Positions 12,628 through 24,797 of a stretch of DNA of 64,000 bases are shown piece after piece. This stretch comes from Melastoma dodecandrum (lineage: Eukaryota > Streptophyta > Magnoliopsida > Myrtales > Melastomataceae), in NCBI GenBank assembly GCA_029817715.1, contig JARUPY010000290.1, positions 434,001 through 498,000 of the forward strand, written 5' to 3'. Made by a program: the position numbers and the translations under genes. Numbering within the stretch: position 1 is the stretch's first letter; every line of letters starts with the position of its first letter. The notes under the pieces were generated by a model that worked only from the letters and a program-made list of their open reading frames with translations, did not search any database and was not told the origin of the DNA.

Positions 12628-14235
12628 ACAGGGGTGAATTAGTGTTAAATTTCAATTGAGGATTTTTAACTCTTTTTCAATTAACCCCATGGCGGAAGGA
12701 AGCTTCTGTAACATAGAACCGTAGAGACAAGTTTCTGTAAAACATAGCGTATTAATGGGATTGCAATTTGTTTGATGCACATAAGACTTTTATAATGGTT
12801 CAGCAACTTGCTTACGTTCACTCTTCACCCAGAATTTGGATGGTATTCACTCAGACTTAACTTTGTAATAATTACAGAAGGTGATCAACAATAGATCTTT
12901 TACAACACAGACCAGCAGGTTCTGTACCACAGAAGACCAAGTGGCAAAGCACAAACCAAAAGGTTATGTACTAGAGTAACTGAGTTACACAGCACAGACC
13001 AGAAGGTTCTATAACGAATGTGTCAACCCTCTATAGCACAGATCAAAAGATTATGTACCAAATGTGTCAACCCTCTATAGCACAGACCTAAGAGGTTCTG
13101 TACCAGTGATGACTTGGTTTCACAACACAGACCGTAAGGTTCTGTACCAAAGATGTCAACCCTCTACTATACAGACCGTAAGATTCTGTACTTCAAGTGG
13201 CTGAATTTTAAAGCACAGACCGTAAGGTTCTATACTACAGAGACTGAATGCACACGTTAGTGTGACTAACAAGGTAACCAATGTGCAATCCCCTCAAGAA
13301 CAAAGACTTTGTGACGTACCCCACGCGAGCACGTAGCGAACCCTACGCAAGCAGACAGCGTCCCCTGTCCAAGGATGAATTTTCCCTCCAGCGGCTCCAC
13401 ACGACCTGCACGATCTCCATGAGATAGTGTCTACGTGGCGAACTCCACGCAAGCAGCAGCAAACCCTGCGCAAGCACGTGGCAAACCCCACGCAAGTAGA
13501 TAGCAGCCTTTGTTCTAGGTTCCTGCACACAGAACGCTACACCATAGAAACTAGTTAATCCCTCACCTTCTGTGCTCCCGGGGTTCTGCCCTTCTCTCCG
13601 GCCCACTGCACGTGGCCATGCCAGTCTTCAGCCGCGCTTCTCACCAACGTCTCCTGCAGGTTCCAACCGAGTCCCTCGTGGCTTCCGAGTCACTCTACCA
13701 GAAGATTTCACCAACGATACAGCCTTCTGCAGCTAACGCTCCTCGTCCGACTAACTCAAACTCGAACGAAAAGGATACAAGCTCTCAGCACACGCTCTCT
13801 GAAAAAGTTACAACTACACACTAAGAAACGTGGTTGAATGTCTTTTTTTATACAAAAATAACCTAAGTGAAAAATGTAAAGGGAAATAAACCGATCCGCC
13901 TTCTGCAAATATGGAAACAGAAGAATTAGATAATAATGCAATAATTAATTAATAAAAACGTCACTCCCATGCGTATATACATTTATGTAATCAAATTCTA
14001 TCAATTAGGATTAAGATATGATAGAATTCCCATGTACACTACGCTACAGAAGGTTGTGGTTGAATCTGGTCAGCAACCTTCTGTAAATGGAAATAATCAA
14101 AATTACTTCCAAATTGATTAAAACTGATATCATTCTGTTCAGGACACTTAAATGAATGAATCTAGACAGATAATAATGATTGACATCCCAAATAACGGTC
14201 ATTTAGTGGTCGTATGAAACCACATAAGGTTATAG
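12628..14235. repeat. dispersed repeat family, copy A (unclassified, LTR-like)
   Basis: This block is homologous, in the same orientation, to the block around 31620-33830. Both begin with a variant of 'ggggtgaattagtgttaa', share 'cacccagaatttggatg', a central C-rich stretch ending in 'ccctcgtggcttc'-like sequence, and a distal 'cagcaacctt' block. No coding domain, target-site duplication or PBS was found, so the class is open. The opening motif resembles one seen in some plant Copia LTRs, which is only a weak hint. ORFs at 13294-13824 on both strands lack any known domain. Confidence 0.65.
12900..13245 (+). repeat. degenerate tandem repeats with 'cacagaccagaaggttctgtacc' core
   Basis: About eight imperfect units carry variants of 'cacagaccgtaaggttctgt'. 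Several are followed by 'tgtcaaccctctata'. Spacing is irregular, roughly 35-60 bp. Copy B of the same repeat family keeps only one or two of these units (near 31895-31910), so the array expanded in copy A or shrank in copy B. Confidence 0.7.
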
Positions 14236-15577
14236 ACAACCTCACAAAACATTTCCACATATAGAAGATTATATTTCCTTCTGTGGAAAATATTATCCCT
14301 AATGGAGTTATTTGGAAACGTAATCTGATCAAACTAACATATTGATCAAAGCCTAATTATTTTCTGATTGATTAATGATTAAACAATCGTATAATCACAA
14401 AATATTTCTTACAAAAAGTCCTGAGAAGCTTCAGTAAAACAGATGCTTGACTTCTGTTACATAGAAGGTCAAGGTTCATCATCAAAATCTATTTAACGAT
14501 ACCTCTTTCCATAGACTAAAGCAGCGACGCGATACACAACGATATCCCTGATGTGTTGTGCGTATTATTTAGTGACGTGATTTATAAGTAGAGTATGGAA
14601 ACATCGAGTTGCGGTTACGAAATGAAGGGAATTGTCCCTCTAGTTTAGTTTTGTTGGACTACACACATCGGAATTCTATGAATCCTTTCCCTTTAAAACC
14701 AATAATAACAATAATAATAATATATAAACAAGAATTGCTAAATATAAGCAACATATATTTCTAATTTTAAAATAAAAATTATATAAAGATATTATAAAAA
14801 TAAATTATATGAATTATATATTAAAATACATTGTGTCAAGTTCCAACGGGTTTTCTGTTTCATCTATGCTCACCCCTAATAATAATAATAGTTCATTTCC
14901 CTTCAAAATCAATATTAATTATTATTATTATTATTACTAGTATTATTGAGTATAAAATCGTGACACGTTATAATTTTAATGCAACATCAAGTATAAAAGG
15001 AAGATTTTTTTTTTTAATTCAATTTTGGCGGTGATGATTCTGACTCATCGATTTTGATTTTTTCTTCTTTTAAAATGCATGACGATTTTCAATTTATTTA
15101 TTTATATATATACACTCATAAGTTTTATGGTTTAGCATTAATATCTTTTTATTCAAACTTCAATTCAAAACTAAAATAGTTGAATTTTTTTATTGAAAAC
15201 ATAAATTTTTGAGCATATCAAACATCATACCACTATATTACTGTAATTAATCATTTTATATCAATTACATAAATCCATAAATTATATTTTATATTATTAG
15301 TTTTTGAGGATTCAAATCACATACCTGAATGACACGCGGTATGTAGATGTAGACACAAATTGACGGCCCAAATATGAATGAATTAAAAATAATTGACGGG
15401 TTTAGAAATAATTTTTTTTAATAAATTAATAATTTTATGCCCTTTTCCATGTCCAATGAAGGCAATGCCGCAGCGGTTTCCAATTCCCGAAATTGTTTTC
15501 ACGTCGTCTTTTTATTTGTTCGTTTCTAACTTGTTTTTTTTTAAAAAAAAAAACAAAACAAAACGGAATTCAGATGG
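14236..15577. other. AT-rich intergenic region
   Basis: No gene was seen. The stretch is strongly AT-rich, with ATT/AAT trinucleotide microsatellites near 14704-14722, 14878-14890 and 14913-14936, and homopolymer runs near 15536-15552. It is the target neighbourhood of the young LTR element that starts at 15583. Confidence 0.6.
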
Positions 15578-15787
15578 AGAACTGTTCGCGCACAGAATGA
15601 AACACGTCGGAAATATTTGGAAAGGACTCACAGTAGTAGTATTGTGGTCGCCAGTAAGAAGATGCACTAACTTTATACAAAAAATAATGCAAGTCTTACA
15701 ATCTTCAGAACATTAAAAGAAAAGGGCTTACAGCCATTAAAAGGAAAAAGGGACACGATGGTGACGACGTAGGATCTTGTAGCGGCG

Positions 15788-15945
15788 GAGAACGCGTGAC
15801 GAAGGCCTTGGAAGCTCGCTCCGTCGGTGGTGGTCGCTGGCGGAGAGTTGTGACGAAGGCCCTACGAGCTCACTCCGTCGGTGGTGTCGCTGGCGGGGGT
15901 TGACGGCAAAGGCCCTACGAGCTCACTCTGCTGGTGGAAAGGGAG
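15788..15945. repeat. about 60-bp tandem repeat in the LTR (second copy at 16950-17110)
   Basis: Three imperfect units carry variants of 'gacgaaggccctacgagctcactccgtcggtggt' and 'cgctggcgg'. The same array is present in the other LTR. In the - orientation it lies downstream of the TATA box, in the transcribed R/U5 part of the LTR. Confidence 0.75.
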
Positions 15946-16050
15946 TTGACCGATGAACCGGGTCGAGGTGTCTAATTTCCTAAGGTTGACGAACAAACTT
16001 CAGTGTTTTGGCTGCGTGTGGTCGTACCCTGTTTTGAAAAATCCCTCTGC

Positions 16051-16058
16051 TATTTATA
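16051..16058 (-). promoter_or_regulatory. TATA box of the young LTR element (also at 17215-17222)
   Basis: The - strand reads CTATAAATAG within each LTR. It is a good match to the plant TATA consensus and fits a - strand element. The copy in the right (5') LTR would drive element transcription, and the copy in the left LTR would fire outward into the flank at 15582 and below. Confidence 0.6.
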
Positions 16059-16383
16059 GAGGATTTGTATGCGATTAACGAGTAACAGATAAATCTTTTT
16101 ACAGATCGTGTTATAGATCGTGATCCCTAATGTCGTGGGGGTGTCTCAACAACCCCCTTGATATATGGGATCACGTTCCTGGATATTTAAGATCAGTTAC
16201 GATCTTTAGCAAACGTGATTGAAAATGAATAAATTTATTCCGACCTCGTCGACTTGACCGATCTGTACGGACTGCGATCGACTTGGTCGACTTTATCCAG
16301 GATTCCGTCGATTCGACTCTACTAATAGACCTAGCTACTGTTGAGTCATCTTGATTGGCTTTGATCACCATGTTCCTTCATCG

Positions 16384-16500
16384 TGAGTCGACCTAGTCGA
16401 CCCCGTTTATGAGTCGACCTAATCGACTTTGTCATAAATCGACCTAGTCGATTTCGTCGTGAGTCGGCCTAGACGACTACGTCTTGGGCCGACTCGGAGT
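16384..16500. repeat. near-palindromic GTCGACCTAGTCGAC array in the LTR (second copy at 17548-17663)
   Basis: Four units at a spacing of about 27-29 bp each contain a variant of gtcgacctagtcgac, a near-perfect palindrome built from two GTCGAC half-sites. Related single half-sites also occur just before the array (16245-16320). The array lies in U3, between the LTR start and the TATA box on the - strand, where enhancer repeats are usually found. Confidence 0.75.
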
Positions 16501-17734
16501 GTGACTTGAGGGAATACTGGGTTTCTGTTCTAAACCCAGGCCCAAAATTAATTGCCATGTCAACATAAGCCCCCCCTTTTATGCTGGGTTGGCTATGCCG
16601 ACTCAGCAGAAATCATATCCTATATAAAGGAGAATCGTCATCCTTTTCCCGCACTTTTCTGAGACTCACGGCTTCGAGTATTTCTCGGCATTTGAGACTA
16701 AGATCCTTTTTCCTCAACGTGCTCCCACTATGGTCGCCAAAAACGTGTTCGCGCACAGAATGAAACACGTCGGAAATATTTGGCAAAGGACTCACAGTAG
16801 TAGTATTGTGGTCGCCAGTAAGAAGATGCACTAACTTTATACAAAAAATAATGCAAGTCTTACAATCTTCAGAACATTAAAAGAAAAGGGCTTACAGCCA
16901 TTAAAAGGAAAAAAGGACACGATGGTGACGACGTAGGATCTTGTAGCGGCGGAGAACGCGTGACGAAGGCCTTGGAAGCTCGCTCCGTCGGTGGTGGTCG
17001 CTGGCGGAGAGTTGTGACGAAGGCCCTACGAGCTCACTCCGTCGGTGGTGTCGCTGGCGGGGGTTGACGGCAAAGGCCCTACGAGCTCACTCTGCTGGTG
17101 GAAAGGGAGTTGACCGATGAACCGGGTCGAGGTGTCTAATTTCCTAAGGTTGACGAACAAACTTCAGTGTTTTGGCTGCGTGTGGTCGTACCCTGTTTTG
17201 AAAAATCCCTCTGCTATTTATAGAGGATTTGTATGCGATTAACGAGTAACAGATAAATCTTTTTACAGATCGTGTTATAGATCGTGATCCCTAATGTCGT
17301 GGGGGTGTCTCAACAACCCCCTTGATATATGGGATCACGTTCCTGGATATTTAAGATCAGTTACGATCTTTAGCAAACGTGATTGAAAATGAATAAATTT
17401 ATTCCGACCTCGTCGACTTGACCGATCTGTACGGACTGCGATCGACTTGGTCGACTTTATCCAGGATTCCGTCGATTCGACTCTACTAATAGACCTAGCT
17501 ACTGTTGAGTCATTTTGATTGGCTTTGATCACTATGTTCCTTCATCGTGAGTCGACCTAGTCGACCCCGTTTATGAGTCGACCTAATCGACTTTGTCATA
17601 AATCGACCTAGTCGATTTCGTCGTGAGTCGGCCTAGACGACTACGTCTTGGGCCGACTCGGAGTGTGACTTGAGGGAATACTGGGTTTCTGTTCTAAACC
17701 CAGGCCCAAAATTAATTGCCACGTCAACAAGAAC

Positions 17735-18596
17735 TCATCCTCAAAACAAAACAAAAGATGTCATTTCAACAAAATAGTCAGAGCAGCCACCCCCCGTGAC
17801 ACATGAACTCGTTCCAATCAATTGTTTCAGAGAGAAAGGACAAGACGGGTCAAATCTTCCGAGGGGACTTTTGTTCAACCACCCCGTGTAACACGCCTAA
17901 CAAAACTTATATCCCAAAAAACCTTTATGTGATTTTAGGAAATGAAATGAATCTAACTTCATTTCGGCCTAGGTTTTTTAAAATATTCTCCGAATATGTA
18001 AAAGTTTTAAAAATTATAAATTTACAAATTTATTTTCATTCTTTTAAGTCGACGAGATAATACAACATTCACCTAACATAAAACTTGTTTTGAGAACCCG
18101 TTTTTGATATAAAAATGAAAAATACGAATTTTTAAAATTGAGCTCTTTAAACTGTAAAAGGGTAAATGGTTCGAATTTGATTCCACAAAAATGAGGGTGG
18201 TGATATTTCACTTTGCTCTTGCTTCATTCATTCAATCAATTTCATTTCTAGATTAAGGACGGTCCGTTCCAATTCATTTTTCTTTTCCTGCATTACATTT
18301 CATTTAGGAAATCAAACACCGCCAAAGGACAAAAGTAGGTTTAGTTGGATGGAGGAGTTCTTCCTTGCACAGTCTTACAAATAGAACGATAATGGATGAT
18401 GTGATTCTTGATCAAACCACACGTGATAATCATTTTGTACTGGCAAGTATTTTTTCAACTGGAGGAATGGACCTGCGTCTTTTTATTTTCGATTGGTTAA
18501 TGACTGGTGTGTGTGTGTGTGTGTGTGTTTTTTTTTCTAAATCAACAAGTTCTTCCTCGGTCATTGCAATAATTCTTCCTTTCTTTTTTTTTTTCG
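17735..18596. other. intergenic region upstream of the second ABCG gene
   Basis: No gene was seen. A (GT)n microsatellite followed by a T run lies near 18507-18537. The ORF at 17803-18060 has no recognisable domain. Confidence 0.5.
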
Positions 18597-18606
18597 TATA
18601 TATATA
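18597..18606 (+). promoter_or_regulatory. TATA box of the second ABCG gene
   Basis: TATATATATA lies about 60-70 bases upstream of the start codon at 18667, the same position as the box of the first ABCG gene. Confidence 0.5.
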
Positions 18607-18666
18607 CATCGTCACATGAATCACTCGCTTATCTGTGAAAAGGGCACACACAAATCCTACAACTAA

Positions 18667-21600
18667 ATGAAGCTGTTCTTCCGAAAAATAACGGATCCCG
18701 CCCCTTCATTGCCTACACCAATTGATGTGCCGAGGTGGTCACTGAGATCCCCGACTCCTTTCGTTTCTCGTCCTCGTGCCGTTGCCGATCATGAAGCCGA
18801 CGGTTTAGATATGAAAACCCTCTCCTCTGATTCCCATGCACGATGTGCCGTCCCCTTCGATCTTGTTCAATGCCATGATGAAAACGTCCAACCTGGAAGG
18901 GAGCTGAGGACCGATATCCTTCCTACAGAGGCTGCTGGCCACAACCAAGTAGAGAATCCGGTGGACCTACAGTCGGAAAGGAAATTACCCGGCGGTGTTT
19001 ACTTGACGTGGGAGGACTTATGGGTAACCGTACCCAACCGGAAGGAGAAGGGTTCCCGGCCCATCTTGCAGGGGCTGACTGGCTTCGCGGAGCCAGGTAG
19101 GGTTCTGGCGATCATGGGTCCTTCTGGCTCCGGCAAGTCAACTCTTCTTGATGCTCTCGCAGGTAACTAGGTTTCAACGGTTTGGTCTTACTTAAAAACG
19201 TTTTCTGGACAAGATTTGACGACACAACAACCTCTGCATCATTCCTTCCCGATGAAATCGTGGATGTGTTGGCGATTTTTGTTTGATCCATGACTGATTA
19301 ATCCATAGAGAGTCAGATATCCTTTAATGGGACTCTAACTTATTGCGGAGTCAACGACTAACGGTTCACAAATACACGCCTCAAAACTCTGCTATTCCAA
19401 ATATTAGATTTTTTGTCTAGTATTATGCTTCGTTTGACACCATCAGGTTCAGCTGCAGAAGTTCTTTTTTCTATTTAAAAATAAAAAAAGAAAACTTAAG
19501 TAGCTTTTATTTTCTCTTCATTTTTACTCTCTTATCAGTAGTATTGATTTTCCTGTCCGTTCGTTAATATATATACGTCATACCCATCGAATGCTGCATT
19601 TGACATCGGTGGAGCTTAATGAAAATCCATGAAATAGAAGAGACTATTAGATTAATTTTGGGAGTGGAAAAAAGTGATTTGTAAATAAAAAAAGGTTAGC
19701 TATTTGTTCTATAAAAAAAAACAACCATTCAAAAATTATTGTGAAAGTTGTTAATATATATATATATATGCATATATTAATAAAAATTTGATGTGTATTT
19801 TTTTTTCTTTTAGATTAATCAATTTTCGGTGGTAGTCTGAATAAATTTAGGAAAAGATTTATAATTAATTTTCCTAATCGGTATACAAGTACATATCACC
19901 CCTTCACGTAAAATTTTAGGATTTAAAATTTGTTCGTGGACGATGGCATCGTATTATTTGTGCGATTGACACCTTTGAAAATGACTTTCATTGACTTGTG
20001 TATTCATAAGAAAAAACAAATATTGTTAATTTCTTGCCTTTCTTTTTTCTTAAGAAAAAATGCTTGCGTGAATCCCTCTTGTCACACTCCTTTGGTGGTT
20101 ACTTGTAAAACCGACCATTATACTCTAATCCGAGCTTTTTAAAAAAAATACAAAAAAAAAAGTATTACGACCTCAGATTCATGTCGTCACGCAGGAAGAT
20201 TGAGATCTTGCACTCGTCACCGTGGCCGGATCACGGTGAACGGTCGCCGCCAAAGATGTCTCTCGCACGGCCTATCCGTGAGTACTTCTAAAATTCATTA
20301 TACCGCATGTGATTCATATGGTTTATCATAAGGTGTTGCCCTTGCTAAGTTCTGGTGTAATTTTGGTCCACCCGTGATTTAAAAAAATTTCACCCTTTAT
20401 TCGATCCGTCAATTGAACCATTTATATATGGAGAGAGATACCCACTTAGACAAATAGACTCCAGCACCATCATTCACAGTTATCACTATTAACCAGCACA
20501 AAAAGGAAATGGTAAGTAAGAAAAATGCATTTTATGCGATTCAATCATTTCTGTCAGGCTTACGTGACACAAGATGATGCCCTGATGACGACACTGACCG
20601 TAAGAGAAGCCGTCTACTACTCTGCCCAACTCCAGTTGCCGGATTCCATGCCTTCTTCCGACAAAAGGGAACGGGCCGAGGCCACCATCCGAGAGATGGG
20701 ACTTCAGGATGCAATGGATACAAGGATCGGCGGCTGGGGCAACAAGGGCCTCAGCGGTGGCCAGAAGCGGAGGGTCAGCATCTGCATCGAGATCCTTACT
20801 CATCCCAAGCTCCTCTTCCTCGACGAGCCCACAAGCGGCCTGGACAGTGCCGCATCCTACCACGTCATGAGCCGCATCGTCGGGCTAGCACGGCGCAGTG
20901 CTAGGACAGTCATCGCATCCATACATCAGCCCAGCAGCGAAGTCTTTGATCTCTTTCAAAACCTCTGCCTGCTCTCCTCCGGAAGGACTGTCTACTTCGG
21001 CCCCACCTCCACGGCAGAACAAGTAAGGGTTGCTTTGCTCTCTCATCGTGATGGCTTTTGTTTTAAACATGTTCAAATCAACTCCAGTTTAATGTCCCAA
21101 ATTTGTTTAGTTCTTCGCAGCAAATGGTCTACCCTGCCCAAGTCTCGGGAGTCCATCCGAGCACTACTTACGGACCATCAACCAGGACTTTGATTCAGCA
21201 AGTGTCCTACCTTTCTTACATCGCTTTGGTCCCTATGACTTTCGTTTCCTCACCCCACATGTAAACACATTGTCGCGCAGGACATCGAACAAGGAGGCCC
21301 TGAAATAAGTACCAAGGATGCGACTGACGTTCTCGTCAAAGCGTTCGAGTCATCACAGTACTCAGAGGAAGTTAGGCGACGGGTTTCCGATATCAACAAT
21401 CAGGTATAATATATGTAGTAAGTAGGCGAGACTATATCATAGCAATAAGTCGACTTCTCCATGTAATAATACTAGGCTTATTCACTTGCTAGACTGAGGG
21501 AATTTCAGAGAGGAAAGGCGGCCAAGCTAGCTTCGTGACACAGAGCCTCGTTCTAATGAGAAGATCCTTTGTCAACATGTTTCGCGACTGGGGCTATTAC

Positions 21601-22548
21601 CGGCTCCGTTTTCTTATTTACATTGGGCTTGGTCTCTGTGTCGGGAGTCTCTTCCACGATATTGGACTAACCTACGGTTCCATTCAGGTTATTCTTGAAG
21701 TAAAACTCAGAAAGGATCAATAGAAATCCTTCTATTTTACAAATCACGGTTCACTAAACGAACGAATAAACGAATGCAGGCAAGAGGGTCGATGCTCCTG
21801 TTTGTCTCTGCATTCCTCACGTTCATGTCGATAGGCGGATTCCCTTCCTTTGTCGAAGATATGAAGGTTAGTTCTCCCGTATTGTACGATGTTCTTGCTT
21901 GGTATTTAGTGGTTATTGAAATTGATGTAGTGTTCCCATAATTCCCAGATCTTCCGAAGAGAAAGACTGAATGGCCACTATGGTGTTGGGGCTTTCATCA
22001 CCGGCAACTCACTCTCATCCATGCCGTTCCTAATGTTCATCTCCATAATCCCCGGCGCCATCGCCTACTACTTGGTAGGTCTGCAGAGGAGCTTCGAGCA
22101 CTTTGCTTATTTCGCCCTGCTGCTCTTCGTGTGCCTGATGCTGGTGGAAAGCCTGATGATGACGGTTGCGAGTATAGTGCCGGATTACCTTATGGGAATA
22201 ATAACGGGGGCTGGGATCCAGGGCATCATGATTCTAAGTGGTGGGTTCTTTAGGCTGCCAGATGACCTTCCGACGCCATTCTGGAGGTATCCCATGTATT
22301 ACATCTCATTCCACAAGTATGCCAACCAAGGTTTCTACAAGAACGAGTTCTTGGGATTGACATTCCCCGGAGAACCGGCTGGAGGAGTCGGTTTGAGTAC
22401 AATAAGTGGGGAGAATGTATTGAGGAGCTTCTGGGAGATGGAGATGGGGTATTCAAAGTGGGTTGATCTCGGTATCTTATTAGGGATGGTAGTTTTCTAC
22501 AGGTTCATCTTCTTTGTAGTTGTTAAGACCAAGGAAAAGAAGAAATGA
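18667..22548 (+). CDS. half-size ABC transporter, G family (ABCG11/WBC-like), second tandem copy
   Basis: Eight exons: 18667-19162, 20195-20277, 20558-21022, 21111-21197, 21281-21403, 21493-21687, 21780-21866, 21949-22548. The frame is continuous for 711 residues. Exon number, phases and most exon lengths equal those of the gene at 8580-12291, and the proteins are closely similar throughout, so this is a tandem duplicate about 6.4 kb downstream. Key motifs are intact: Walker A (151-158), Q-loop Gln198, LSGGQ (258-262), Asp282/Glu283, His316, then a membrane domain with [11 protein letters not shown] and ERLNGHYGV. The N-terminal ~100 residues diverge most. Intron 4 (21198-21280) uses a GC-AG donor, where the first copy has GT. 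Half-size ABCG proteins work as dimers, so the two copies could pair with each other or with another ABCG; this is inference. Confidence 0.93.
21198..21280 (+). other. GC-AG intron (intron 4 of the second ABCG gene)
   Basis: No GT is available at the border that corresponds to the GT donor at 10929 in the first copy. The sequence is GAT TCA|GCAAGT, which matches the plant GC-donor consensus after the first base pair. Using it gives an exon 4 of 87 bases, exactly the paralogue's length, and joins in phase to GACATCGAA of exon 5. Confidence 0.85.
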
Positions 22549-23159
22549 GGGCCAAGACCCAACTCATAAGGACAGAGGGGTCTTTACTGAAATCTAGTGA
22601 GCAATATCGTCATTAAGTGAATTTAGCGGATAAGTGAATGACTTGTGTGGATTGTTTTCGGAGTTTTTATGATGAGATGTATTCAAGAAATGCTTTTACC
22701 TCGATATCAAAAGCAATCATCCCCCTAAATTTGTCATTTTTCGTAGATGTAGCAGCGTTAAGCAGCATCAGTCTTACGACAAACGCCTCGTGTGATACGA
22801 CTGCCAACCATTCCGTTCTTCTTTTGCTTGTTCAGACATAGCTCAAGTTTATTGCCATGTATTGTTGTGTGGCGTTGATATCGGCCGGCCACTCCGTAAA
22901 ATATTTGCAAATGAATGTGGAGGTTCAGATGGTTCGTGTGAATGTGATCACCAGTCGATGATTTGTCAACAACGTCGACAAAAGTCGGTGTTGTGCTTTC
23001 GGTTGGAGTCTCGACGAGAGCGTGGAGAAGGCGTCAAGTTCTAGGAGGGACGTCTGATGATATCCCTATTTCCAATGACATTTATGTTGAACTCCCTAAT
23101 CGGCCGCGAGAATATGATGGGGTGATTCAGATTCACGTTCATACAAAAGGAGGCGCAAG
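22549..23159. other. 3' flank of the second ABCG gene
   Basis: This stretch holds the 3' untranslated region and intergenic sequence. Short ORFs at 22638-23166 show no domain. Nothing further was recognised. Confidence 0.4.
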
Positions 23160-24659
23160 CGTCTAGTGTGAACAGTAAAATCTCACATGAACAGCATCAT
23201 TTAAATTGACATAGAATATGAGTGGGTTCAATTTCTAGTCACAGATAATGCACGTGAGTCATATATTTTCGATCTTCTGAAGAGTAACAGTCGATGAAGA
23301 TAATTCAAAGATCCTTTCATAATATCAACAGATCTTTTAGAAGTTTAACTTGGAGAGCCTTCCAGAGATGGACAAAGAAAACCGAGTCGTAGAGGCTTGA
23401 TATGATCTTCTAGAGATAGACGAAAAACTTCGTGATGTTCTAGAAGAGAATGCTTGAGAGCTTTGCAAAGCAATGCGTTCTAATTATTCTATGAAAATAG
23501 AGCTATTTTACAACTCATATGGTCATTATTACGATGTATCCGTGGGCGACTTGGTGAACTGACTTGAGATGGACGCATTTGTCTAGCCTGACGGATGCCT
23601 CCATGAGTGATCTGATCGAGGACGAATTTGACCAACCTTACACGTTTGAAGATTGCTTCTCAACAATAGAATATTTACATTATTTTATTTTTTTAGGTTA
23701 TTTAGTTTCTTTCTTTTTAAGATTAGTTTATGAAAAGATATATTAGGAAATCGAGGGGAAATATTTCCTTAACCGTAGGGTTTTTATCGGAGAGTCTTTT
23801 GGTTTTCTGAAGAGAGACAATTTTGAGGGCTGTGGTGATGGCTCAAGGTGACAAGAGAATGAGATCAAGGAGACGACTTTCGGATCGAGAGATCGAGGAG
23901 ACTTTTTCTTATTTTTCTTATCTTGTTATTGATGTCGTTGTCGGTTTTATTTACGTTGTCAAGTTATTTTTATTTTCTCACATGAACGAATTTATTTTTG
24001 TAGGACTACGACGAAAACTTGTGTTCCTATGTAGCTCGTGAACTTTCTTTCTTAATGCGATTCGAATCTTTGTTAATTATTTATCTAGTACTATTCTTAA
24101 TGAGTGTTAATTGACTAACTACTAATAGACATTTATTAAATAACCTAGGGAGACTCGGGAGGGTAGTCTAGGTTAGATCTCGAACTGGATAACTTCAGTA
24201 GTTTAAGTGTTGAAAAACAAGACTAATTATGTGAATAGAACACCTTAGGTAATCAATTAAGATTGAATCATAATGGGTCATCATGAGGTTCTTGTCTAGG
24301 AATAGTGTAAAGAATTTGATATATGGTGATACGTTCACGTATTACGGGAGAAATACTAGGAGATGTTAGAATCCTAGATTAGCAACTAAACGATTCGATA
24401 GCATTGGGAATTGAATCCATAAGACACTAGGGGAAGTTGGATGCATAGATCTTTTTATTATTGATTTTTACATTCTACTTTACATTCACTTTACCAATTA
24501 CACTTTATTTTTTGTTTGACTTTGATTGATTTCTAAGAACAACGTTAGAAGAATTATTTTGTCAGTACAATTTTCTATGGGACAACCCTTGTTTTCCCTT
24601 ACTGCTTTAATTAAGATCAAAATATCATTTTACTTTTGTTGTGTTGATGACTTGCATCA
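23160..24659 (+). mobile_element. 5' LTR of a decayed Athila-like Gypsy element (left border approximate)
   Basis: The right border is set by the primer binding site that follows (24662-24681). The phrase 'gacttgcatca' before it is typical of Athila LTR ends. The left border is a guess, placed near 'gtgaacagtaaaatc', because neither a clear TG start nor a second LTR was found in the window. Confidence 0.5.
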
Positions 24660-24661
24660 AA

Positions 24662-24681
24662 TTTTGGCTCAGTTACTTGGG
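24662..24681 (+). promoter_or_regulatory. degenerate Athila-type primer binding site
   Basis: TTTTGGCTCAGTTACTTGGG resembles the Athila consensus TTTGGCGCCGTTGCCGGGGA with several changes, some of which fit C-to-T decay. It follows the presumed LTR end directly and precedes the gag N-terminus, as expected. Confidence 0.55.
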
Positions 24682-24797
24682 AATTATTTTCTGACAATAT
24701 TTCTTTTACCTTAATATACGCGATCAATTGACGATCAAGTTTGTTTTTTCTTTCTACTTTATTTCATATGCATGTGACGGAATCGGGGCATAAAGTT

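Larger units (their letters stand above)
15583..17729 (-). mobile_element. complete, young, non-coding LTR retrotransposon (2,147 bp)
   Basis: Two direct LTRs of 983 bp (15583-16565) and 984 bp (16746-17729), both TG...CA, flank a 180-bp internal region. A perfect 5-bp target-site duplication AGAAC lies at 15578-15582 and 17730-17734. The polypurine tract (- strand AAAAGGGGGGG, 16570-16580) abuts the left LTR and a primer-binding-site-like TGGCGACC... (- strand, 16720-16739) lies near the right LTR, so the element is on the - strand with its 5' LTR on the right. By eye the LTRs differ at four bases and one 1-bp indel, implying recent insertion. It encodes nothing and must rely on enzymes from an autonomous partner. 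The layout is like a TRIM element but with unusually long LTRs. Confidence 0.93.
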
